Shown piece by piece: positions 25,978-39,600 of a stretch of DNA of 64,000 nucleotides (positions within the stretch are counted from its first letter, which is position 1; each line of letters begins with the position of its first letter). Location: NCBI GenBank assembly GCA_030770545.1, contig CM061090.1, positions 14,232,501-14,296,500 of the forward strand. The letters are read 5' to 3'. Position numbers and translations under genes: made by a program. The notes below the pieces were generated by a model that was not told the DNA's origin, did not search any database, and saw only the letters and a list, made by a program, of their open reading frames with translations. Origin of the DNA: Macropodus opercularis. Its lineage: Eukaryota > Chordata > Actinopteri > Anabantiformes > Osphronemidae.

Positions 25978-27949
25978 CTCTGTTTCCTCTGTCTGTTCTC
26001 TCTGTGCTCTGTAGATGTCGCTCTAACTCTGTGCTCTGCCACCTGTTGCTCTGTCATGTTTACTTCAACAGGTTTTTCTCCTGTGCAGCGCTTCTAACTA
26101 CCGGCAAAGAGATTTAACTTGAAATGTAACCATAGAATTATAAAACAGACTCCATCCAAAAATGTACATATTTAAACTATTTCCACCCCAAGCTAATGAA
26201 CTTTGCAGCTTTTATACATGCGCTTGCATATGTAGCATAATTACATAGTGTGTTTGAGTTACAATAATGGTTTATTGTTTAATTGTTGCAGCAGAAGAAG
26301 TAAAGCAACGACTCTTCCTTGACATGTCCTGTTTTGTTGTTTACACTTAATAAGATTCTTTTGATGTGTGTGTCTCAGTTTATTTTCCATTTTTCTGCTC
26401 CAAGTCAGCAAGAAGAAAAAAAAACATATCAGCCTCTGTGTAACTAACAAAAAGACAGACACACTGTCACTGTCCTCCATCGTCGGCCTCTGCCCCGTCT
26501 CCTGTACCGGCGGCTGCATCACCGTCTCACGGTGATGATGTCAGAGGGGAAACCGTCTGCTGAACCCGGCACAAAGTGGCACAGACGACCGATCACTGCC
26601 TCCGGGTCATAACAGGAGAGGAAGCAGGGTGTCTGGCTATGGTGGCACACAGTGCTATTGTCTGCAGCTGAACACACACACACTGACTGAAACGGACAGA
26701 GGCATCCGTCTGTTAGTTTTCAGGCATACATTAGCATAAATCTTCTTGTCACTTTTATTACCTCTCGCTCTTGAATCATAACTTGCTGTGTGTTTTCTCA
26801 CCTCATCTTGATTGCTGCTTGTTTCATCTTCTGAAAAACCATCAGCGCCAATTTGCTGCTATCAGTGTGGGACATCATCCGACAACAATTACCTGATTGC
26901 TCTAAACACGCTTTTATTTCTATTAAACACTGGTTTTAAATCACAATCACACTGTCTCGTTTTGATTTAAATAGCAATAATTTCACATTTACATCCTGAC
27001 CTTTATATTGACAAACACACAAATTTCAAAGCGCCACATGTTAATGACGATGACTCTCAGAGGGGAGTTGGACGTTATGTGGCATTTGGTACTTTGAGCC
27101 TTTTGAATGTGATTAAACTTCCTGCAGACTCTTGAAGGGCAAAGACCAGAATTAGATGCAGACACATTTACGATAAAATGCTTAATTGCTGTTTGTTTTA
27201 ATCCAGAGATTAGCGACGTAATTACACTTGCCACATATATTTCTGTTGGTATGTATTTTGTTTTATGTTTGTTTTGTTTTTTGCAGATCTTTCACTCAAG
27301 GATTCTTTTCATTGAATTTTGCAACTTACAGTAATCATTTACTGAGTAATTGTGTTGTATTTTTTAACTTGTACATTTTACTGTGTTTTACATAACCTAT
27401 ATGTTAAAATCATATTTGATTGTCAAGTCTTCTTTTCATAAATGCACTTCAACAGTATGTTTGTCTGTTGAATCATGTCACTGAGCCACTGATGAGACCA
27501 GATAGAAATTAAATTAAGTAAATTAGAAACAGCAGAGTAGATTGTTCCAGGTTGTCATTATCCTAAAATGTTGGCAGGATTTAATTATTAGATTTCATGT
27601 TTATTTACTTTCAGGTGAACCTAATAGAAGCGCATGTATTTCTTCTAAATCTTTAAATCAACTCCACTGCTGATTAAATACTATGATTCTATGATAGTGG
27701 AGGGTGTGAGTAAAAGGAAATGTGTCATATCTCAAAAGTGTGATTGCATTGAAAACATTAAAAGATTAATCATCTTGGAAAACAAAAAACTCAATTCATT
27801 TACCGCATTTAAGAGCAATAAGTGATTTTCCTCACACAGCACAAACACAAACAAAGGTAAATAATGCTCTGCATCAACAAGACGCTCATATGATTAAAGT
27901 CCTTACAGTAAAGCTGGAGGGTTAAAGGGCCTAAAAACAGATATTCATA

Positions 27950-28400
27950 AATTCATCAAGCCTTCTATTCCCTCTTCTTCTGCCTCCTCGCCTCCATCAC
28001 TCCTGCCTCTCCTCCTCCTCTGCTGTTTCTCTTTTCTACCTCTTTCATACTTACCTTGTATTTTCTTTTGTTCATCCACTTTCCATTTTGTCTGCTATTC
28101 CTCATTTTCCTTTTCTTTTTTTTCCAAATTCCTTCTATCTTTAAAACCCTTTTTGTTTTCTAACTATTTATTTGGTGAAACATAAAAACTCATTCTCCAT
28201 CAAACCCACAAACTTCTCTGTAAAAACATTTTCTTTCTAATATTTTCGTCCTCCTTCTCCCTCCCATCCCGGTCTTTTGCCATTTCTCCTCCCACTGTCT
28301 TCCCCATCCTTCCCCTTTTTCCCACCTCAGTCTTTATTCACTCTTCATCTTTTTTCCTTCGTCTCACTCCTTTTCCTCCTCCTCCTCCTCCTCTGTGTGC
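27950..28400. repeat. Long polypyrimidine tract
   Basis: About 450 bases on the + strand are dominated by C and T with few purines (for example cctcttcttctgcctcctc, ending in a (cct)n run near 28375-28395). Such tracts can adopt triplex structure and evolve by slippage. No gene is associated. Confidence 0.7.
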
Positions 28401-29310
28401 AGCTGCTGGGGCCCTTCCATTAGTCCTGACATGCAGAGGCACTGATTCTGTAAAGGCTGTGACCCATCGCAGCGGGTTTCACCAGGGCCTAGTCCCACAC
28501 AATTTAAACTCAACTATTTTGTCCCTAAAGAAAGTTTGGACAACTTCTGTTGGATAAGAAATAAAAAAAACATCACATTAAAATTGAATTAATGTAATGA
28601 TGTGAACACAGACAATACTGTACATGTGTTCTGTCTCTATACGACTTTAAGCTTGTGAAAAGAACATCATTGTAATGAAAACCTTTTATTTATTTAACAT
28701 TTTAATCTATCATTTAACCTAATTAGAATTTCATTTTATTATGACTCAAACAATATAATGTGATATTTAATATAACTCAAATCTGATGAACCTCTTCTGT
28801 GTATATTGGATAATGTTATGATGAGTACAGTAACACTCAAAGAAGATATGATGGGAAAATAAATGCTTTGACACTTACAGGCGGCTGAGTCATTCATTTT
28901 TACTGATAATTACCAGCAGCGATTGGAATTAAGGGTTTGGGGGATTTGCTTTATGTGTAGGACCTCGTCTGATTTACAGGTTTTATCCTCGACACACTTG
29001 ACACACTCCTGCTGTTTAAAAGGGAAACATGCCGACTCTGCACATTTCTTGACTCAAAGTGCATTTCCCCGCACTGCTCCAGCCTCCACCCTCCTCCCTC
29101 CAGCGTATGTCTGCATTTTGTCGGTGTTTGCATCCACTGAACACTTGTCTTTCATCTCAGTCATTTCTCCCCTCCGTGTTTTCCCCGTTTCCCCGTCCAT
29201 CCTCCGTCTACTCTCCCCACCTCACCCCTCCCTCCCCTGTTCTCTCCTCCTGCTCTGAGCCCGTCACTGCTCAATGTAACTGGCAACTTTGCTTCTCTCC
29301 TCTTTTGTGG

Positions 29311-29480
29311 CCGTGACAAAGGGGCCCGGTGCCCTCTCGCAGGCTATGTTACAGGCTGCCACATGAGGCGGACACTCTGGGATGGCCCAGCGTTATCTGC
29401 TGTGACAACTCAGATTACTTCCACAGCCTCCCATCTGATCAGCACATCCAATTCAATTAGTGGCAATTAGTCCTGGTCCC
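29311..29480. promoter_or_regulatory. Candidate regulatory block with paired CAATTAG homeodomain sites
   Basis: This mixed-composition stretch carries CAATTAG at 29454-29460 and again at 29464-29470, in the same orientation and 10 bases (one helical turn) apart. TAATT-core sites are the standard target of Antp- and Vax-type homeodomains. The rest of the block lacks simple repeats and looks conserved in style. Without alignment this is only a candidate. Confidence 0.3.
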
Positions 29481-30699
29481 CTCACCCCCCGTCCGCCCCC
29501 TACCCACCTCCCCCTTCTCTCTCCTCACCCGCCTGCTGTGTGTCTCCAAAAAACCAAAGCTGCCGATCTTGAAGCAACTCACTCAACCTGGCAGGTTGGC
29601 TGTTGAACAACTTTGGAACGACTTGTAGCGCCCCCCACCACTGACCCACCCAACCCAGCCCCCCTTTCATCCTCCAATTACCCTCAGTCACACACACAAT
29701 GATTCATTCACACATTCATACTCATGCACCGCCAGAGCACATATTCAAAGTGACACATCACATAGAAACCACAGCTTTCTCCACACAGACTCCCACAGAT
29801 ACGGTTCAGGAGCAACACATATGAGCATGGAGGCAACACACAATCTGCACCTGTGGCGACTAAAACGACGCACTAAACATTTTAATAACTAAAACTGACT
29901 GAATTAGCACTGCTGAAGACAGAGGCACCACCTGAGCCTGCGCTGCTTCTCTGTTCTGTTAAACATTTAGCCTTTTCCATCTCACTGGCTGCAATTCTTC
30001 TGTTTTCTTTCTCTCACTACCTTGACTGCATCTGTCCATGTGTGTGTGTTTTGTTTCAAAAAGCAAAGTTTTGTAAAATGTTTAAGACGTATGCTGGTTT
30101 CTCAGCGACAAAGTCAAACAGGCGACATTAGGGAATAGCTGGTGAACACAACATTCAGCTGCTGAGCCAGATACTATTCAGGAGTTTGGTGGAGACCAAA
30201 GTCTGAGCTAAAAGCAGAGCGAGTTCAGGACTTAAATTAAAGTAAACAAACAAGAACTAAGGTCTGTGTCTGTGTAAATAAAAATAAAACAACACCAAAA
30301 TAACTTTTAAATATGAACTTATAGGGAGTTAATATTTACAAATGTCCCTTTCAAATCTACAGGTTGTGAATCTTTTTCATCATTACACATTTCTACTCAA
30401 TGTGACAGTATTAACTGAAGAGAAAATTAATTTATTCATTTATACTTAAAAATAATTCTAAAAAAACTTTCTGTAAAAGCAAAGTCTGATAAACATTTAG
30501 TCTTAGTGAGAGACGGGAGAGTCAAAAATCAAAAACGCAAGCAAACTACTGCTGAATACCTCACAGAGCATTCCAGAAACTAGTCTGCACTGACGCTCTC
30601 CGGCTTGTGGAACCCCTTTGTGTGCCGCCCACCCCTTCATCCCCTTCATCCCCTTTTCCTCTCCCCCCTTACTGTGGGTCTGCGCACACCTGGCCTTCG

Positions 30700-30980
30700 C
30701 AAATTAGGGCCCTGGAAAAACCAGCAAGCGAAGAGAAAAGCGGGATGCATGATGGAGCGCAGGGAGGGGATTGGAGGCGTAGGGGGCGTTTGGCCAACCG
30801 GGTCTTTCAGCATTCCGATGGAGCAAAAAGTTAATGACGGCCCTTTTGTGTTGGGAGAAAGCTGGCCCGAGGAGAAGTGTTACAGGGAATCACTGCCTGT
30901 GCCAGCGAGCAGCAACAAAAGGGGGCCAGCCATAAGTTGCGTTGAATTTTTACCATATTTATATCGCTTACATGATTGCT
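30700..30980. promoter_or_regulatory. Candidate conserved non-coding block
   Basis: A high-complexity stretch with no stable coding frame across it and several motif-like words (TTTGGCCAACC, AAAGTTAATGACGG, AAAAGGGGGCCAGCC, TTACCATATTTATATCG). It contrasts with the simple A/T-rich filler on either side. It is listed as a possible vax2 regulatory element on composition and position only. Confidence 0.25.
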
Positions 30981-33900
30981 CTATGTCACACTGAACAAGT
31001 GCACTCAGTCATTCTCACTGCGTAACGTAAATGTGTTTGGAGCAGTGAAAAGGCTCTGAATGAATGATTTGCTGTATGGTGCATGTTTGTCTAACCGCAC
31101 ACATGGTTCATTCAGGATGCTGCGAATAAATACCTATAAATAGTTTTATCGTTTCATCATATCCAGTAACCTTCATGTTCTTTAACTCCCTCCTGTGCCT
31201 CCCTCTTCGTGAACGCCGCCCTAATACACCCGCCTTCCCTGCAGGCCTTAATGCATGCTGACAGCTTCCCTCCGTAATTGGTGATAACACCCAGATGGAT
31301 GGTTCCTTAATTTGCAGTTCCCAGTGAAGCCAGGCAACTCAAGGGAAAAAGGGGGTGGCAGGGGGGAGTTGAGCAGTGGAGGTGGTGGTGATCTTGATTT
31401 GTTGGTTGGTTATAGATGCGAGAGCAGAAAACACCCTAAGCTACAGGCCTGACAGTTTAACCAAGGTTGTGTTCACACGCCCGTTGAAAAGCAGAGAGGG
31501 TTTCTCCTCCTCCTCCCTTTCTCCTCTTCAATAACCCTCAGCTCCCTCTCTCTCTGCCTGGCTCCTCTGGTTTCTGTCAGGCAAGGTGTGTAAATGTATG
31601 CAGCAGAGAGTGTGTGCATGTGCGCGGATGTCCCGCGGGCAGGACGAGGAAATGATCTCTCGCGTGCATGTGTGTCTCTTCCCTTTTCACTGACTAAACG
31701 GATTGCTGAGTCCAAATGAATGAGGCATGAATGGAGTCAAAGAACAGAGTGAAGTTCCCGAGGTTACAGGTTACGGTCTGGGTAGGAACCTTGGTTCATG
31801 TGTGGTTGTTTTGGCTCTATTAGGGAGGGAATAAATAGGGTGATGGACTGTGTTGAGATGGAGACCCCCCTGTTGTTACTAATGAGGGCAACCTGCAGTG
31901 ACCCCAGAGGTGCCGAGGGTCAAGCTGAGCCTGATGGGATGATCACAGGGAAGGCTTGTAATTAACATTTAACAGTGACACATGGGCCACTTTAATATGT
32001 GACACCTGCTACTAAACAAAACAACAACAAAATGCATTTTGAGCTAAAGTTTCCAATTCAGCAGAAATAGAACTGTCCAGATTGTGTTGCTTCACCTTTT
32101 AAATGATTGCGTTAGATTTGGTCACATTTGGTCAAATCAAAATTGAATTAAAAACTTTTTTACTCATTATTTGGTTCGCAGAGCATTTATTTTTTTAACA
32201 AATACACTTTTAATTTATTTTAGTTGTTGTGTGAAGACGCACAAACAGATTCTTCACAGGAGTCATGCGCTGCATTAAGTCCCATGGGAGCCTTGATGGG
32301 ATGCTATTGGCTCCATTCTCTTCTTGTGGTGATCTGCTTTTATGTACTTTACTGAAGTTCATTAACGTTGAGTCAGAAATACCTTATCCTAATGAAGAGA
32401 CGGGGATCCTGGTCGTAACAAACAAATGCAGTGTCAAAGAGCTTTAGAAATCACAAGTCACAATCAGTATCCGTCTGAAGAGACAGTGAAAGAACAGAAA
32501 TATTCTTAGAAAGCCTCAGTGACATGAGACCAGTGCCATTAAGCTTTCAATGGGACCCGAAAGACTCCAGACATTCAAGGACATTGCACACACACTTTAG
32601 TCAGATTGTCTTATACAAATTCTTAAGCACTTTCTTGTAGCTCCTCTTTCTTCAAGACTAAACGCTGCATTTCACTGTCTGCTCATCACCACCATCACTC
32701 TTTTACCATTGAGCTTTAAACAACATACTCCTACCTACTGCTTTTAGTAGGTAACCAGCTGACTGGAAATCTGCAAATACGTCAGCAGACGAGTTAAACG
32801 ATCCCCCTCCTCAGGCAAATTCAATGAAAAGTGGCTTATTTATAGTATAGCTCAGTTTCCTGAGTCCCTCAGCTGTTCGTCTTCATTTCATGTCTTGGGG
32901 GTTCGGTTGTTACCCTGGTGATACTGGACCATGTTGTTGTTGCCACATCACTCCACTTATAAAAGGGTAAACAGCACAGTTTCTCATTCAAATTCTGGAC
33001 CTATGACCTAGTTTAATACAGACTGAGCTGACAGCTAATGGTCGCTTTGCGTCAACGCAGTGGCAGAAACAAGATGGAGGAGCAAAGAGCTGAGGTGTAC
33101 AGGTGACAGCATAGACTGGTAGAAGCAAAGGTACAGTAGATGGTCTTGGGTTTGTTCTGCTTCCTAAAAGACTGAAATCAATCATAGGATCTTTCAGAAA
33201 TCAGCGTCCTCGCGAAACCGACTGCTTGCATGCAGTTTGGCAAGTCTTGAAGTGGCCAAAGACGCCACAAGCTGCTTTTTGCTCCAGACGGTGCACAGGT
33301 CAAAGAAGCGCTCTACTGCTTCTCTTGCTACGACTGTAGGGAGAGGAAGAACGTGATGTAGCTGTGTGGTGGATTCAAAAACAGTGCACATCAACTTCCT
33401 TTTAACTCTGTATGAGTCCAAGGTTTCGACGCCGTTTGCAGTTTCCGTGGCCAAAGGTCACTGCTTTGAAGGCAGAGTCCTAGAAAATAAAGGCGCCATT
33501 TTGTGCCTTTGAGGTGTGATCACTTTCTGAAAATGGACCTAATCAGCGGAGATGAACGCAGAAATGGGCGGTGCACAAAAGCAGCTTTGGACCCAAGGCC
33601 AGTCAATCTGCAGCTCTGTCCATTGATTCAAAGCACAAAACAATACGGCGCTGGAACGTCCTTGCTGTACTCTCTGCTTGTTGTGCATAATATCACAGCC
33701 ATCCTCCCTCAGTCTGTGTTAAACAGTCATAATGCTGAAAAGGTGCGAAAAGGTGATTCAAATATCTAGTCTGTTCAGGCATTTGAGTGCAAAACAGGAG
33801 GAGGAGGGAAGCGTCCTGGATCCCACAACAACAGTGAAAGTGTAAATTGAAGGCCTCGGGTCTTGAAAAGGACATTTAGGCAGAAGAGCAACAGTCATCA

Positions 33901-35890
33901 ATGGAAAAAGACACACTGTGGCCTCTCCTCCTTTAACACCAAAGCTGGAATTTATTGTGCACAGAAGCAAAATACGATTTGAATTGTCCGTGTTATATGT
34001 GTTCAGCTGTGCTTCTTTATATGCAGAGAGAAGACTCATTCAGCTCCGTGAAAGGCTGAGAAATTGAAAATGGGAACAAAGTCACGCTGCACTGATGTGT
34101 TGTCATGTGAGGGTGTTACAATGCCGCACAATGCCACTGTGATGGATCACCTATAATTCTTTGGTCTAAACGGCTGTTTGGACCGGAGCGCAGCCTTGAT
34201 TCTAGTGTTTGCTGGGGAAACTGCAAATATGCTTTGGAGATATTTTCATCCTCAGTAAACACAAACATTTTGCTTTTTTTTTTTTTTAGGACAGCAACGT
34301 GTCAGAACACAATCAAACAACAAAAACACTTCACATCCTCCCAAAGATAAATGTGTGTTTTCCCTTAATCATAAAGAGTGAGACAGAGCAGTTTTCCATC
34401 AATCCAGAGGTGGAGGTTTGGCCTTTTACAACATCTTTTTTATAATCGAAGTCCTTTGTTTGCTCAAAGGACGACAAGCTTTTACAATCCAGTTGTGGCG
34501 GAACATGCAGTAAAACTAAGCTAAAGTCTAACATCAAGCTAATTATCTGGCAGATGAGACGAGGCAATTTTACAGTCAAACCCAGGCCTTTAGTAACGAA
34601 AGAAGAACAGAGCTCAATCCAGGAAGCACAACAGAGAAACAAAGATTTGAGTCTGACTGCACTTGTGTCTTTATCGGGCTGTAAAGACTCTAAACTGACA
34701 TTTCCAATATCTGTGGTCAGTGGTAGAATTTCTCAGGTGATGCGGTTAGTGCACATTTAGTCGGTGTCATTTAGCAATTTCCATGCATGAGGAAAGTCAA
34801 GGTTGTTCACATGAGCGTAAAAACAAATTTACTGATCAATTCAAAAATAAACATCAGCTGAAGATACGGCGGACGACGGCAAATCTGCATCTGAACCAAC
34901 TGAGAGACGCCAGGAAATGCAGCAAGTTCTACTGGAGCCATCCACTGAGTATTTACTGACACGATAATGGCCTGTTGAGCTGCATGATGTACGTTTCTCC
35001 ATTCCAAACAGATCAACACTCTTCCATCGTCTCATATCCTGCTTTTGCATCGTTTCAAAGAAAAAAGGTCCCGACGGCTGCTTGTTTCTCTCTGTCTCTG
35101 GAAGGTTTTCAGGTTGGTTTGGGTTTAGGAATGCAGCTGTGAATCTTTTCGGCGAGCTTAAGCCAGGCTCTTGTGTGAATCGTGTCAAAACAAGCAGACA
35201 TCACTTAGTCCACAAGAGCTGAGAGAGGCTGGGAGAGGCAGGCGAGCTTGGGGCCTCCTCTGAGCACCGCAGCCCTTAGGGTCACCTGGCAATTAACCTC
35301 TGTCCGGCCAGCGCCTCCACGCCCTCATTTCTTAACGTGTCTGCCATTTTGTCCACTGTATTTCTACACACAATCTCCTTTTTTGAGCTTTTTGAAGTCA
35401 GCACAGGGTACGATTTTACTTGATGTTGCATATTTTAATTGGATAAATGGCGAGAGACAGCTCTGTGAGATGTCACAGTACAGCAGGCAGATATAGTTTC
35501 TACTCTTCTATTTAACTTAGTTATGTATTCTTTTCATATCTGTGGCAATTTCTAAATACAATTACCAGTCCCCCGATACAATAAATGAATGAAGCACCTG
35601 AGATATAAGCAGATGTAAGCAGATATACAATGGAAATGTACTTTTTTCCTTTTGTCTTGGTCTTTGTAGTAAATGAATTTTATCTAAACTCTACGTTTCG
35701 CGTTCTCTGGCTGAATTCAAATTATCCACAAGTTCACTTGCTCCTCTCTGCCGTTTTCCTCCTTCGTCTCTTCGTCTGCTTCGCCAAACTAATCCGAACC
35801 CCTCCTCTCCCACACGACCCTTGACCCTGCGCACCTCTTTGAATGTCACATGACCGTGCAGGTGTGGAGGGGTCTCTGCCCTGGTCGACC

Positions 35891-35917
35891 CTCAATTAGT
35901 GACCCTAATTAGTGGAG
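35891..35917. promoter_or_regulatory. Paired AATTAGTG homeodomain-type sites
   Basis: AATTAGTG occurs at 35894-35901 and 35907-35914, in the same orientation and 13 bases apart, followed by GGAGGGGCC. The second is embedded in CTAATTAG, a palindromic homeodomain target. The same CAATTAGTG word appears in the block at 29454. Functional status is unknown. Confidence 0.3.
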
Positions 35918-36619
35918 GGGCCCCCCGATGAGCTGCTGAGCTGCTTTATAGGAGGGAGGAGGAATGGAGGGATGGAGGAAGGAGAGCAGAGGATGAGAGG
36001 TGTGTGTGTGGGGGGGAGACAAATCAACAAATACACACATACACACGCACTTCATACTGTTTATCGTCAACAATGTACCTACTAAAGACAGTGCAGATGA
36101 AACAAAAACAAAGTTAGCCACATATCAACTGTACTAAAATAAAAGCAGCCTTTACTGGTCTGAGACTAAAATTACTTTGTGCTTGTTAAGTTGCACTGTG
36201 ATAAACATTTACAATAACTATATTGTAATAATAAGCAACAACTGTAACTGGAGAAAACTCTTTTCCTTTATCCTTTCTACAATAACACAATAAAAACAAT
36301 CCTACAAATGTTGATTTGTGTGATTAATATTATGATTTTATTTTTACCATTATGTTTTCATTTCAGGGAAATTTGCTGTTGTGCTGCACACACACACGAC
36401 AGGCACAGTTTTAACTTTGCTGAGGAGATATTATCAATTAAAACACAAATAAAAACCCAATTAGCTGAGTCCTGTTGCTGTTTATCACCACAGTTTCTTC
36501 GTCAGCTGTGGGACACTTCCTCCTGCGTTTCCCCTCCCTGCTCTGCTTCCCACCCAAAGCAGGCCACCCATCTGGTCTCCTTTCTGCTGGTCCTCGCGCC
36601 TCTTCCTTGCTCAAATAAA

Positions 36620-36644
36620 GGTGCCAATCACTATAATTGGCACC
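36620..36644. promoter_or_regulatory. 25-bp palindrome GGTGCCAAT-N7-ATTGGCACC
   Basis: Perfect 9-bp arms separated by cactata. Each arm includes the CCAAT/TTGGC core read by NFI- and NF-Y-type factors. The surrounding 36590-36720 is of higher complexity than its flanks. It could be a dimer binding site or part of a conserved element. Confidence 0.4.
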
Positions 36645-39600
36645 CCGCAGGTCAATTGTCCCAGCTCGGAGCAGTGCCCCATGCTGAAGTCTGGGCTAAC
36701 AGGGGGACAGATAAAGTGTGTTACCTTCACAGCTTTGTAAAAGTTACATGACCTGTCCTCTCTTTGCAGATTATTCTTCATTTGACACACAGTTGATATT
36801 AGTTATAAAAATTAAAGTTACTTAACTGAGAAATTTTGAGGAAGATTACGTAGCAATAAGCTGGAATTTTACACCTATAAAATTATTGGAGTGCTTTCGA
36901 TTTGAAAGATAAACGAAAGAACAGTAAAAGTATAATATTTAAAATCACCATATTTAATTTGTTGTTTTAATTATTTGCATAACTAAGTATTACACTGCCT
37001 CTTCTTGTGCAGGTCAATGATGCCACATACTATTCATGTCTGTAGCTATGGCTTATACAGGGACAGTTCTCATCCTCACTCAGAGGATGAGAACAGTTAG
37101 AAAAACACAGTATGTGATGTAGACAGAAAAGTTTTAGGTGGAATGAACCTATTAAACACTCAGGAATCTTTTCAGGAACTTTAATTGTGTTTTGTGAATC
37201 TCCTACAGTATGTGTCCAATTTTACTCCCTTTGTTTCCTGACATTCCTGCACAGCTGCAAAGTTTCTGTGAGTGAGACACTGTTTTCTGGAAGCTTTGAG
37301 AAGCCTGGAGAAGAGAACGAAGGACGACTCAGGCACAAGTCTTCCCAAATACTACAAATTATTGTAGCTATGAAAGTGAGTTCAAGGTTTACTCAACAGG
37401 TCTCTGTGCATCCTAAAAACAAAGAGATGGCAGGTGGCTTCCCTTTGCTCTGGTGTTCGGCTTTTCAGTTCAGGTATTATGGTAAAAATCCAAAACAACA
37501 TGTGAAACAAAAACATAATGAAGGTGACTGATTTGCTTTTCCACTCATAAAACCACATTGAATTTTTTTTATTCTTGAAAAAGCAAAATGATCAACTCTA
37601 GGTTAAACCTGAAGACCCATCTCAGTTTGGATCTGGTATAAATCCTTTTGTTTTAGATTCAAAGCCTTCTTAATCGGGGGAAAGAACAACCAAGGGCGGA
37701 GGGTTCTGATGTCAAAACAGACCCGGTCTGTCCGCTTCACACGTAACGAATTAAACCTTTTTCCCCGCCAGTCCTTCATAATAACACACTGTTCTCCCAC
37801 TGTTTGTGCCTTTTAATAAAATACTTTTCACCACAAAATTATCAGATTTATTTCTTACAGACAGAAAGCAAAATAGTCTGAGTCATTCCACAACTTGTGA
37901 AGTATAATCTCATATTTTCAGCCAATAAATATCCCAAGGGCATATCAATTCAGCCTTTACGTGCCACCATCCGGAGCAAAACAAAATTAAGGTATTTGAA
38001 GGTAATGCCTCCACCGCCTTGATGTTTATGCCACATTGATGGAAAGGACAAAGGAGCCAAGGTTTTTAATGAATCTTTGATTGAACCCAAAATCCACAGT
38101 ATGAATAGAAAGAGAGATTTTGTAAAGTGATTACAAAGAGAGTCTCATACTTTCTCTGAATAGTCCTTTAAAGGCAGTTCGAATGTGAACTTTTCTCAAA
38201 TAGTTTCACAAACATCCTTGTGTGTTTAACAGACGTCAAATGTTTCTCCTGATTAAGTTCAGTAAAAACGAGCACACAAGCATCACAGAGTTTAGTTCCT
38301 GTTGCCTTGAGGCAGGTGCAAGAAAACACAACACACAAGGCAAATTACATAGACATATATTTATATGCATATGAATAAAAATACATATACATATTGTACA
38401 GTATCTTGACCGAGCATGAAAACAGCTCTGTCAGCCCAGAAACAGAAGTAAGCCTCTTTAAATAAGTGCAAAATGTTAATGAGACAAAAGACTGTAAAGC
38501 ATATATAAAGTTTTTTGTTTTTTTTTCTGAACTTTCTTTCGTGATTTGTTTTTCCTGTTAATGTCACATGGCGCGGACATGGAGATAACTGTGCAAAGAC
38601 CCATTTATATATATTTATATATAAATTTATATCTATGTACATAGCGTTTGCTCATCGTATGTAGTAGCTGGTGACAGTAGCTTGACATTACGTAACATTT
38701 ACTGCTTAACAAAAAGACATTATGGCCTACACAGGACCTTGGCTGTGCATAAAGAAACAGAAAACCATTTACAGTCAGTTTGTTCTTCAAAATAAAGGAA
38801 CAATTTCACACAATCTCAAAAGACTGTTCATCAACAAAATATGATGTAGTAGCATGAACCGTGAAAATACAATTAACTTGTCTCTGAAAACGGTGGCACA
38901 ACCTAAACCAGGGATGTGACGGACTGCAGGCGAACGAAGCCCGTGTGACCAGGAACGGTCCGAAGTGAAAGAAAGCAGAAAAACTGTGGAAGCCGAACAA
39001 CAAAACAAAAAGGCTGATGCAAGGCCTTACAGAGTTTCCCGGAAGAGAAGCGGCGTTCCACCTCGACTGCTTCCCTCGAGCTGAATCCTTCACTCGGCCT
39101 CATGACTGGGCGTACGGTACAGGAGACACTGCAGATTTACATTACAAAACACCACCGTACAGTGACACAACATGGAGTTAGTGCCCATTCGGAATAATGG
39201 AGTGTGAGAACATTCGTTACCACTCAACCATAACCTGTTTCTTTAATTTGCAATATTGCTTGTGTGTCATAACAGATAAGACAAAGCCAAATCCAAGCCC
39301 GGGTGTTTTTGTTCATTAGGAGCTCATTTACACACTATCATGTGCAGCTAAAGCCTTATCAAGTACAGAGCCCGCGTCTCTGTAAAACTCAAAGCACTCT
39401 GGGAAAAAGGGGTAACAGAGACTGTTTTGCTTCCAACGCAGCATGGGAACATTTCAGCAAGGAGCGAAACAACCCTGTGTGTTTGTGACAAGTGTTGGTG
39501 AAAGGATACAAGGGCCTTAGATGAGAAGCGAGCCTCCTGACCTCTCAGCTCCATCTCCCTGATCAATATTTGATGCCATAGTGTGTAAATTATGGATGGT

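Noticed and set aside
33194..33454. 86-residue - strand frame (begins at a TTG codon)
   Set aside because: Looks mildly protein-like but has no ATG, no recognised family and no linked exons.
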